A stretch of DNA of 64,000 nucleotides, taken from assembly GCA_036898135.1 (NCBI GenBank), contig CM072511.1, positions 49,437,081 through 49,501,080 of the forward strand. Reading direction: 5' to 3'. Both the position numbers and the translations under genes were made by a program. Below are positions 1 to 8,909 of this stretch, one piece after another. Origin of the DNA: Oncomelania hupensis (lineage: Eukaryota; Mollusca; Gastropoda; Littorinimorpha; Pomatiopsidae). Each line of letters opens with the position of its first letter. Position 1 is the first letter of the stretch. The notes beneath the pieces were generated by a model, which was not told the origin of the DNA, searched no databases, and saw nothing but the letters and a program-made list of their open reading frames with translations.

Positions 1-61
1 AAGCATATTTCCAGAAAGTGGGGATACTATATATACAGAAACCCATGGCACCCCACGGGGG
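1..61 (-). repeat. R1 dispersed element, 5'-end fragment cut by window edge (copy A)
   Basis: The first 61 bases match the 5' terminal part of the R1 family seen complete near 32.5-33.1 kb: a TATA-like stretch followed on the plus strand by a short C-rich/G-rich end (CCCCACGGGGG). Read on the minus strand this is the start of the element; the rest lies left of the window. Confidence 0.7.
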
Positions 62-258
62 TTAATTCAGCTGAAAACCATAACATCATTCCAGAACTAC
101 AGGAGAAGAGAACATCAAAATAATAATAATTGTTAACAGTACTAAACAACAGTACAAAGAAGGACTTGTGGTTGATGTTTATCCTTAAATCAACACACAC
201 ACAAAACATTTATGAATATTAGTTGTCAAAATAACATTAAAAGATCATCTGCTTCAAC

Positions 259-431
259 AGACCTGCCTACCCCCCTCAGAGTAAAAGCGGGAGATATTAT
301 ATAATAACAATGGGGCATGGCATTAGCGTTAAGCAGGACGTGTTTGCAAACAACAAAGATTGAATAATATGTATTTCGTGACATGTCAAAAGCGTGAGTC
401 TCCCGCCAAAAGCGGGAGAGTAGGCAGGTCT
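259..431. mobile_element. 173 bp MITE with AGACCTGCCTAC termini and 8 bp TSD
   Basis: The ends are inverted (AGACCTGCCTAC at the left, GTAGGCAGGTCT at the right) and are flanked by a perfect 8 bp direct repeat GCTTCAAC at 251-258 and 432-439, as expected for a hAT-type insertion. It has no coding capacity. A small hairpin, CTCCCGC and GCGGGAG around CAAAA, lies near the right end. The same termini bound the transposase-bearing element at 57590-59095, so the MITE is probably mobilised by that family. The terminal C/G pair is ambiguous between element and TSD. Confidence 0.8.
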
Positions 432-485
432 GCTTCAACCTTAACCCATCCATTTCATCTTACAATAAACAAAGTAATTTCAACT

Positions 486-720
486 TCAAACCTTGAAGCG
501 ACGCTCTGAGCTGTGCTTGTAGCTGTGGTGCATCTCTAGAGTTTTCTTAGCATGGAAGGCAGCGCCACACAACTCACAGATGAAGTTTCGCTGTGTGGCA
601 AAGTGACGCTGGACATGGCGCAGCAGATTGTCCTTCTCACTGCATCGGAAATTGCAGTGCTGGCAGACAAAGGGCTTGCTGCTTGCATGCTGCTTCAGAT
701 GACGCTGCAGCGCCTGCCGT
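486..720 (-). CDS. C2H2 zinc-finger protein, exon 4 (last exon)
   Basis: This exon encodes the C-terminal 77 residues of the protein described at 2546-4892. The acceptor AG lies at 721-722 on the minus strand, and the first base completes an Arg codon split with exon 3. It finishes the finger begun in exon 3 (RQALQRHLKQH) and adds two more fingers (CQHC...HVQRH and CELC...HHSYKH). It ends at TGA 486-488 after ERRFKV. A finger interrupted by an intron just after its second Cys pair, with the frame restored across the junction, supports the splice model. The short forward ORFs here are antisense shadows. Confidence 0.85.
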
Positions 721-1134
721 CTATACAAATATGCCGCAGGTAAACATAACATCAGTGTTATTTAACAGACTCTCTATTTAAGAGTGTCACAGACTCTCAA
801 CATCAAACTGTTAAAAGTCTATTCAGCATTATTATTGTTATAATGTATTAATGATGCTAATTTTGAAGTAATAAAAATAACATTAATACAAGGATTTCTA
901 TACATAGCACACATTTTCTCATGGTGCATGGCAATTCATGGTGCCTATGTTCAACTACCATAACATACACCAAGAACAGACAACATATTTTCTACATGTA
1001 TCCACAAAACACAGAGAAAGCAAAATAAAAGCATAAATAAAAGTTTAAGCCCCCCTCACCCCCCCACCCCCCCCCCTTAAAAAAAACAACAAAACAACAA
1101 CAACGTATGTTTATGGTATCCTGACAGACCCTAA

Positions 1135-1581
1135 TTTTTTTATTATTATTATTGAGGATTTTTATAGCGCACTTATCTTGCCATACTTGACCAGACTCTA
1201 GGTGCTGGCCGATACAGGATCTAACTCAAACTGCCCGAGACGCCCACCCGCAGCCTTTGTTGGGTGCATGGTCTGACGCCCGGACAACTGAGCACTATCC
1301 TGGCCAGTCAGGGATGGGGGAGAAGGACCAAGTGCATGCTGGGTGTGTTCTTGTTACCGGCACTCACCCATCCTAGGACATGAGCGTCAGGATCTTTAAA
1401 GTCCGTTATGATGGAATGTATGCGACACACAGACTAGACCTTGGTTTATACTCTCATCCAAAGGAGTAGGAAACGGGAGTAAAGTGTCTTTCCCGGGGAC
1501 ACAACACAATGGCCCGGTCAGGGCTCGAACCCGGGACCTTCAGATCCGCAAGCCAAAGCACTACCATTAGACCATCGTGCC
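1135..1581 (-). mobile_element. tRNA-derived SINE (SINE-1 family), full length, with TSD
   Basis: On the minus strand the head has a Pol III A-box-like TGGTCTAATGG and a B box GGTTCGAGCC. A body of about 350 bp follows, then a tail of AAT repeats (plus-strand TTATTATTATT at the left end). Direct repeats GACCCTAA at 1127-1134 and 1582-1589 look like the TSD. The body is shared with copies at 22655-22850 and 28945-29270. It lies in intron 3 (721-1933) of the zinc-finger gene. The rest of that intron is AT-rich with poly-A and poly-C stretches and shows nothing else. Confidence 0.8.
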
Positions 1582-1933
1582 GACCCTAAACGTTTTGGGG
1601 GGGATCGTCTGGAAACAAAATTGAAAAAAGACAAAAAAATTGCACCCAAGATAGAAAAGGTTTTAAAAAAAATTTGTTTAAAAGAAGCTGACCTACCAAC
1701 CCTATTTTACCGTAAACAGACATATTTTGGGGGGCCTTAGAATGAACTAAAACAAAATAACCATTTATTTTATCCAGTTTTTTTTTTCATAAAATGGATG
1801 CCATTAACTTAATAAAAAGCATACCAAAAAAATAACAATTCATAAATAATAATGAATACACAAACAAACAAAAATATTTAAACGTATAAATGAATAAATA
1901 AATAAATGAAATTAAATAACACAAATAGAGTAC

Positions 1934-2087
1934 CTGAAATAGGCTTTGCCACATTCGCTACACAAATGCTGATTCTCCTTAGACTTGCCAGTGCGTTGAC
2001 AGTGTCCCAAGGTCTGCCTGTGTTTGGCAAGTGCCTTAGTGGTGCTGAAGCTCAGTTTGCACAAAGCACAGTGCAAAGGTTTCTCTC
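1934..2087 (-). CDS. C2H2 zinc-finger protein, exon 3
   Basis: The acceptor is TTCTAG just above 2087 and the donor is CAG/GTACTC below 1934. The exon starts with GA, completing a GGA Gly codon begun in exon 2, and continues E-K-P-L-H-C, the typical C2H2 linker. It carries one finger (CALCKLSF...HRQTLGHC, with Cys as the last ligand) and the first half of the next (CSECGKAYF). It ends with AG, which pairs with the A opening exon 4 to make Arg. Length is 154 nt, and its phases (1 in, 2 out) match both neighbours. Confidence 0.85.
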
Positions 2088-2545
2088 CTAGAAGTAAAGT
2101 GGTTTAGAACACAGGATAACAATATGAAACAAACTCTAAGCTACAAACACAAACATTCATGTCTCACTTCACATAAAGCTCAACATCTTTTTAATTTTTA
2201 AAATTTACTTTTTAAAAATTGGATCTTGATCAAATTTACGTCTCAAGTTTTCAAGCAGAAAATCTGCCTACTAAAGCAGAAAACTTCTTTATGATTGATT
2301 GGTTTTATTACTGAAAATCAAATTGGGACCATCAGGATTATGGTTTAACTGGCGATCTATACACAGAGCACAACAATCTGAACGTATGTTAAAATGTTAC
2401 GAAGCTCTAACAAGTAACATAGTATTAAATGCATATAAAACATGCAGCTGAACATGTAGTTTTCTAGACAAAATATATGTTATATTAATTGCTACATAAA
2501 GTCTACCTATATATTATAAAAACCAGCACACTTCAGAAATCATAC
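2088..2545 (-). other. Intron 2 of the zinc-finger gene
   Basis: AT-rich intron bounded by GTATGA and TTCTAG on the minus strand. No further coding or repeat signal seen. Confidence 0.7.
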
Positions 2546-4892
2546 CTTTATGATGTAAGCTGTGCTTTTCCAAGTCTCTTGCTCTTGGAAATCTCTTCCA
2601 GCAGACTGCACACTGATGTCTTTCGTGCCTCTTCATCTTCATTGTTCTCCCATCGACATGATGAACTTTAGCTTCATGTTTGGCAAGCGGTGCTCCTGAG
2701 GAGAATGTTTTCTGGCACATAGAACAGGTATGCCCTGGGTGCATTTTTACATGTTTCTGGAACTTTTTGAAAGAGTGGTGCACTTCTCCACACTGCTGAC
2801 ACACCATCCTGTGTCTGCGTCTTTCATGATGAAACATATGGTTAGCAAACTGCACAAAGTCATTGAGAAATGCTCCGCATAACTGACAAACAAACCTGCC
2901 CCCTGCGTGATGTCTGTAGTGTACAAAGATGGACTTCTTACTGGCCAACTGTAGGCCACAAAAGCGACAAATATACTTGACACTTTGAGGCATCTCGGTA
3001 CCATGTTCTGTCTCAAAGTGAGTTTTCAATTTCATCTTGGATGTGAACAGCTTGCAACATTCATGGCACATAAAAATTTCACAGCTTATATAAGCTGCCT
3101 GCTTCCAGTTTAGTCCTCCACATAAATGATGCATCAAGGCAAAGGCATTGACATGCCTCTGACGACAGAAGCGGCAGCACAAAGGGCTGTCAACATGAGC
3201 AGACAGGTGGGCTCTAACTGAGCGATGATGAGTAACGGTTTCTCCACAGACTTTGCACAAGAACACTCTCCAGCGACCGGCCACCACATGCTGAGCTTGC
3301 TGTAATTGGTAGAACTGCTGCTGCTGCAGCACACTGGCCTGCATCAGTGACTGAGTCAGTTCCTGTGATCGCTGGAATGCTTCATGGGTGTCAAAAACAG
3401 GTCGTCTCAACTGAAATGGACTGCAAGAGGGTGCTCCAATAAACGCCCCTTCAAAAATGGTGCCTGCATACTGAGCCGCTGGATGGGGGCCTGACATTGT
3501 GCTGTTTCCTTCACATGGACGACTTGAAACTGCAGACATGTCCAAGATGGCACCGGTAAAGTGTGGGTGAGCTCCAGCACAGTTGATGCCCTGCATGATA
3601 GCATGTGAGTAGTGAGCAGCGCTGTAGCTAACTGTCTCTGGCATGGACATGGCCAACACAGTGCCTGCATACTCTGAAGTGGTACAGACTGTCACATCTT
3701 GTGCTGTGGGGATCATCGCTGCAGTGTAATGAGTGTTGCAGTTATGGATCTCTTCTGCACCAGACATCCCAATGACATTTCCAGCATACTGTGCATTTTC
3801 ACCACTGCCATCAATCACTGAACCTGAGAACCGTGATGGTTTGCCTGAAGCATCTATCACGCTACCAGCATACTGAGAAGGATCACCTTGAGATTCGATC
3901 ACTCCACCTCCAGAGTACTGTGATGGGTCTCCACCGGAGTCAATGTTTGCATACTGGGCATGGTCACCGTTGGAGTCAATCACCCCACTGGCATACTGTG
4001 ATGGTCCTGAACCAGGGTCAATGACTTGACCTGTGTACTGTGGTGCATCTGTGCTGGAATCCATCTGAGTGCCAGGTATGATCTGAGGAGCTCCATACTG
4101 AGGTGCATGAGCCATATGGCAGTTGCTTTCTATCTCTGCATTAGAACCAGACAGCATTGTGCCTTGGTACTGTGAATGTGATATCTCAGAACTGTTACCT
4201 TCTCTAGACGCTGAAACATCCAACATTTGTCCTGAGTATGGGGGTCGTGTTCCAGAGGACGTGCACACAATACCATCAGCGGCCGATGAAGCCAAACTGA
4301 GCATCTTGCCGGACAGTTTACCCCCACACTGTGTGACATGTCTGCCTTCTGTCCTGGACATAGAATTATTGCCCGCGTGCTGCATATCTGGATTAAAGTT
4401 GTAGGAGCAGTCAAAGGCAGTTAACTCTTGGAAATCATCTTGTTCAAAATTGTCTTTATTCTCTTTGTGTTTTTCTGCATGCTGTATGCCACAATGACCC
4501 CTAGGCATCCTGCTGCTGTGGCGCTCCACACTGCTTGTTGCAAATAGACTCTCTGCAGATCTTGTCTTACCAGAAGCACCATCACTGGTGTATACCGAAC
4601 AGTCTTTGCTTTTGGAAGCTCCCTTCTTCCTTGGAGTTCCATTTCCTTTCTTCTTTGTACCTATAGCCTTTGGCTTGCTGGCCTGTGCAACAATACTAGT
4701 TACCCTTTCGCAAGGGACGCCAGAAAAGTTGCCTTTATTGTCCGACTGACCCGCATTTAGTGCAGGAACAGGGCTTTGCCCAATGTCACCTACAAAGTTA
4801 AGTAGCTTGTTGATAGAAGATTGAAGAATGTTTAATGCTCGACTCCTTTCCTTCTCTTCCAAGAACAGAAACGACTCCTCCACTGCCTGTAC
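2546..4892 (-). CDS. Large C2H2 zinc-finger protein, main exon (exon 2)
   Basis: This exon encodes residues 13-794 of a predicted protein of about 923 residues, probably a nuclear nucleic-acid-binding factor. The N-terminal third is polar with a basic stretch (K-K-K-G-N-G-T-P-R-K-K, about residues 90-100) that may be a nuclear localisation signal. Residues about 230-490 form a degenerate tandem repeat, annotated separately. A Gln-rich patch (LQQQQFYQLQQAQ, about 535) precedes eight C2H2-type fingers at about 557-795, several atypical, such as CCRFC...HHLC. The exon starts after TGCAG with GTA CAG in phase 0 and ends AAAG/GTATGA in phase 1, matching exon 3. A second AG six bases further in gives a possible tandem acceptor. 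I do not recognise an orthologue; the fingers are ordinary but the repeat region is not. Confidence 0.88.
3459..4241 (-). repeat. Coding tandem repeat, about 15 degenerate Q-Y-x-G-x-V-I-D units
   Basis: Within the zinc-finger protein, units of roughly 12-25 residues repeat around the consensus (A/S/P)-Q-Y-(A/S/T)-G-x-(V/M)-(I/L)-D-x-S-G. Examples are PQYTGQVIDPGSG, SQYASGVIDSNGD, SQYAGSVIDASGK and AQYAGNVIGMSGA; outer units are more diverged (SEYAGTVLAMSM, PHFTGAILDMSA). The units differ at many codons, so this is an old expansion and not slippage. Role unknown; aromatic plus Gly/Ser spacing is compatible with a self-associating low-complexity domain, which is inference. Confidence 0.8.
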
Positions 4893-5209
4893 CTGCACAA
4901 TATTATTGAATATGGATCAGTATTTTCCACAATAATGGATTTTCTTTACAGATACTTTGATGCAAGTCAGTGATAATCAATTTTTATTATATTTCGATCA
5001 ATTTGGCTGAAGATACTCAAGTTAAAGACAGTTCTAACTGCATTTTTTAAAGTTTCCAATAGACCTTTTGCCGGTATTACTTCCCTTGACATCCAGTGTG
5101 TGCCAGGAGCGTGTGTATATAATATAGTGTCATATTCACTTGACACTATGCACTCATAATGTTATATGAAATACCTTTTCGACAAACATGTACCGGGCTG
5201 TTAAAAGAA

Positions 5210-5378
5210 AAAAAGATTTTCTTATATAGCGCACTTACAAGCTCAGAGAGCTTCTCAAGGCGCTGGCCCATAATATCCAGCAATCACAAAATAGTTTGCC
5301 GAAGTCAGGATTCGAACCCACATCGCCCAAGACGCACTCACACAAGTCGTGCGCTCTGACCACTGAGCTATCCCTGTT
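5210..5378 (-). mobile_element. Short tRNA-derived SINE (SINE-2)
   Basis: Read on the minus strand, the head has an A box TAGCTCAGTGG and a B box GGTTCGAATCC, like a tRNA but without a matching acceptor stem. A short body ends in GCGCTATATAAG and an A-rich tail. It lies in intron 1 of the zinc-finger gene. Its 3' tail resembles that of SINE-1 (GCGCTATAAAAATCC), suggesting a shared LINE partner. Confidence 0.8.
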
Positions 5379-5498
5379 GATTCATAAATGTCTTTTGAGT
5401 TAATTGTTGTATATGAAGAGCTTATTGTGTGAGTTGCAGCTTATGTGTGTTTTCTCCAATATCACTTCTGTCACATGCATGCACTTTTGAAACTAAAG

Positions 5499-5499
<1 letters not shown>

Positions 5500-5590
<91 letters not shown>
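5500..5590. repeat. (GA)n microsatellite
   Basis: About 45 GA units, nearly perfect, in intron 1 of the zinc-finger gene. Confidence 0.97.
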
Positions 5591-6558
5591 TTAAATAAAA
5601 CTGAATGATCTGTTCTGAATGTATGGTGTTTACCATAGTGTAAATAAACTCATCACATGCGAGGTTCATCTTTATGCAGTGAATCAAGTGTGGAGATGCC
5701 CTAACAACACTGTTTATTCATAATTTCTTCTTCAAATATGCATGGTTTCTACTCAGAAATGCCCCAACACAACAGCTTGCCAGCAATTGCGTAACACTAT
5801 GTAACCTGAAACTGGCTGCACATCCAACCATGGACCCTATGTAATATAGGGTCCATGCATCCAACAGCTACAGCTTTTGTGCTGTAGCATAACGCTCAAC
5901 CCTGGGGCCAAGTTCAAGGTCCTTTTAGAAAAAAACGACCCATTTTAGTCTAATTAGTCTCTGGATAGCCAAAAACCCTTCTTTTAGTTTTAAGTTTTTT
6001 TCGATCATAAACATTGTGTAAACATTCAGCTACTTTCAGACTCCGTAGGCGTAGGGCTGTTGTTTAGTTGTGTGCGTGCGAGTTTGTTTAATTTTTGTTT
6101 TTAAATTTAAATAATGAGCTATGTAGTAATATAATATAATATTAATAGTATGCATGAAATGGGATGAGAGTTTTCAAGAACTCGGTCCCAAAATCCTCTG
6201 CTGGCATCTCTGAAGAATACTGACACTGCTGCAGTCTTCAAAAGAAAAGACTGAAGACGTATGTTTTTGCCTCAGATTGAATAAAATTTTGCCAAACACC
6301 ATTCTGATTCAGATTCTCTGTCTATTCCATTACCCCTTGTCCGACAGGACTTTCGCTGTCCTATCGTTTTTGTTTTCCTTTGTTCTCCTTATGCGCAATG
6401 AGCCTGCTTAGTGAAGGATACTTGCGGTGCCAAAGAAGTGGACATCATCATATGTACTATGTAGGCAAAAATACCTAACAACATTCATATATCGGAGTTT
6501 GATGCAATCAACTTTTCAGTTTCAACACTAATGTGTTCATAAAAACGGCTTTAATTAC
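5591..6558 (-). other. 5' part of intron 1 of the zinc-finger gene
   Basis: AT-rich sequence with no supported ORF. A short block around 5830-5860 contains two copies of ACCCTATGTAATATAGGGTC-like text in inverted orientation. Otherwise nothing recognised. Confidence 0.5.
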
Positions 6559-6594
6559 CTTGTGAAAGAAAGAAGCAAGTTTTTCTTCACCCAT
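6559..6594 (-). CDS. C2H2 zinc-finger protein, exon 1 (start codon)
   Basis: Twelve codons, MGEEKLASFFHK, run from ATG (6594-6592) to a donor AAG/GTAATT. The donor is in phase 0, as is exon 2, which opens V-Q-A-V-E-E-S-F. Exon 2 has no in-frame ATG near its acceptor, and this small exon supplies one directly upstream with the right phase and a good donor. Its distance from a CCAAT box and an ETS-like site (6600-6800) fits a 5' exon. Too short to identify by itself; the case is positional and phase-based. Confidence 0.65.
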
Positions 6595-6599
6595 TGTGC

Positions 6600-6800
6600 A
6601 CGTTATATACGCATCTTGCAGAAGTCATAGATGTTTTGCAAAAAATATCGTCTGCCATCAGTTTATTAGCACGCCTCCATGACACTTCCTGTCTAGGGAG
6701 GTCCCATTATCTTATTGGTAGGCGTCTTGTCTTGTCTTTCCGTAGGCGCTTACAATCATACTTGTTGATTATACTGGCACTATGAGGGCTTTGCACATGT
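6600..6800 (-). promoter_or_regulatory. Candidate promoter of the zinc-finger gene
   Basis: Upstream of the predicted ATG on the minus strand, a CCAAT box (plus ATTGG at 6714-6718) lies about 120 bases away and an ETS-like CAGGAAGTG (plus 6682-6690) about 90 bases away. There is no clear TATA box. Position and motif content only. Confidence 0.4.
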
Positions 6801-7085
6801 TTCACAAAAGGCCGTTCTCCTAGTTCATGGACAGTGCTGATTAGTGACAGAGGGATTTGGGAGAGGGGGAGGTGGGTTGGGGGAGGGGAGGAGTTGTAGC
6901 CTCCACTACCTCCTGGGGAAGAGCATTCCATGCGTAGTGATAATTATTGAGTATTAATGTTTAACATCTCTAACCACACATTGTCTTATCGTGTGCTTGC
7001 CAGTATTTATAAATAAGCCTAATAAGCTCTCAATTTCAGTTACACAGAAGACTATATTATAACTATTCCCCCCACACTATAAAGT

Positions 7086-8909
7086 GTTTAGAAGAGAAAA
7101 ATCAACAATGACATCCGAAAAGGCATGCGCACAGCAAAGGATAGAAGATCAATGCCAGGAAATAGAGAACAGTCTGAACAAGAACAACAGCAAGAAGGCC
7201 TACCAGACTGTGAAGCGGCTGACAAGTGTCAAACAGCCCAAAGTCTCCACGATCCAAAGCAAGTCTGGCATATGCCTTACAGAAGAACAAGAAGTCTTGG
7301 ACAGATGGACCTTTACAACCATACACCAAATGGAGACCCATGAGTTCTAGCATGTCCAGAGAACAGAGAAGAAGAAGAAATCCTCCCAATTCTCCGGGAA
7401 AAAGTTGAGGCAGCAGTGCAATCGCTAAAGAAATGGAAGTCAGCGGGAGTGGACAACAATATACCCGCGGAACTGCTACAAGCAGGAGGAGAAGCGATGA
7501 TTGATGCCCTCACCATTAGCTGTAACAAGATCTGGCAGAGTGGGGAGTGGCCTATACCATGGACCAAGTCGCTTGTCATTACTCTTCCCAAAAAAGGTAA
7601 CCTTCAGAAGTGTGAAAATTACCGCACCATCAGCCTCATCAGCCATCCCAGCAAGGTCCTCCTGAAAATAATACTCAATAGGTTGAAACCCCAAGCTGAA
7701 CAAATCATAGCTGAAGAACAAGCAGGTTTTAGGGCAGGGCGAAGTACCACTGAGCAGATTTTCAACCTCAGAATAATCTGTGAGAAATACCTACAGCACC
7801 AACAACATCTATATCATGTGTTAATAGACTTCAAGAAGGCGTTTGACCGAGTCTGGCATGCAGCTCTATGGGCAACAATGAAAGTGTACAACATCAGCCC
7901 TAAAATTATTGAAGTCATCAAAAGCCTGTACGACAAGGCTACCAGTGCAGTCCTCCACAACAGCGCCATCGGGAACTGGTTCAGAACAACAATCGGTGTG
8001 CGTCAAGGATGCCTACTCTCTCCAACACTCTTCAACATCTTCCTAGAGCGCATCATGTCAGATGCTCTTGCAGATCATGAAGGCACAGTCAGCATAGGGG
8101 GTAGAGCAATCTCCAATCTTCGTTTTGCAGATGACATTGATGGATTGGCTGGAGAGGAACAAGAACTTGAACAGCTGGTACAGAGGCTTGACACCACCTC
8201 CAGAGCCTATGGAATGGAAATAAGTGCAGAGAAGACCAAAATGATGACCAACAACACCAATGGCATCAACACGGACATCAAAGTCCAAGGCCAATCCCTC
8301 AACACAGTGCATAGCTTCAAATATTTAGGAGCCATTGTATCAGACAATGGGTCCCGACAGGAAGTCCTCTCCAGGATCGCACAAACAACTGCTGCCCTGA
8401 CAAGGTTGAAGCCCATTTGGAAAACAGGACCATCAGTCTACATTCCAAAGTAAGACTGCTGTGCTCCCTTGTCATCTCCATCTTCCTATATGCTTGCGAA
8501 GCATGGACCCTGACAGCAGATCTCCAACGAAGAATACAAAGCATGGAGATGAGGTGCTACAGAAGACTTCTGGGCATTTCCTATACCCAACCCATCACCA
8601 ACGACGAAGTCCGACAGACCATCACACAAGCCATTGGACAACACGATGACCTGCTCACAGTGTTGAAGAAACGGAAATTCCGATGGCATGGCCAGATCAT
8701 CAGGCCTTGCAAAGACTATTCTGCAAGGCACAGTGCAAGGAGGTAGAAGAAGAGGGAGACTGAAAAAGAGGTGGGAGGACAACATTTGAGAATGGACTGG
8801 TTTGACACTGAGCGAAGCTCTGAGGACAGAGAAAGATGGAGTATGCTGGTTAAACGATCATCTGTGATTCCCCTACGACCTTCGGGTTACGGGACAGGAT
8901 AGGATAGGA
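7086..8909 (+). mobile_element. RTE-like LINE, long 5'-truncated broken copy (RTE copy 1)
   Basis: Non-LTR retrotransposon ORF2. The linker after the endonuclease is in broken frames at 7086-7410. The reverse transcriptase is open at 7416-8453 with motif A LIDFKKAFDRVW, motif B GVRQGCLLSP and the catalytic FADD in RFADDIDGLAG. The C-terminal domain follows after a frameshift at 8417-8746 (YACEAWTL, MEMRCYRRLLGISY). The 3' end is a short tandem tail of GGATA units at 8895-8909. The endonuclease is missing and several frameshifts exist, so it is not autonomous now. The protein resembles the RTE-type sequences often mis-annotated as craniofacial development protein 2-like. Its tail abuts the next LINE directly. 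Confidence 0.88.

Noticed and set aside
4123..4414. ORFs on either strand overlapping the zinc-finger main exon
   Set aside because: Alternative frames of a well-supported coding exon.
5493..5687. Ser-Leu repeat ORF
   Set aside because: Translation of the (GA)n microsatellite; the same applies to 23133-23360.
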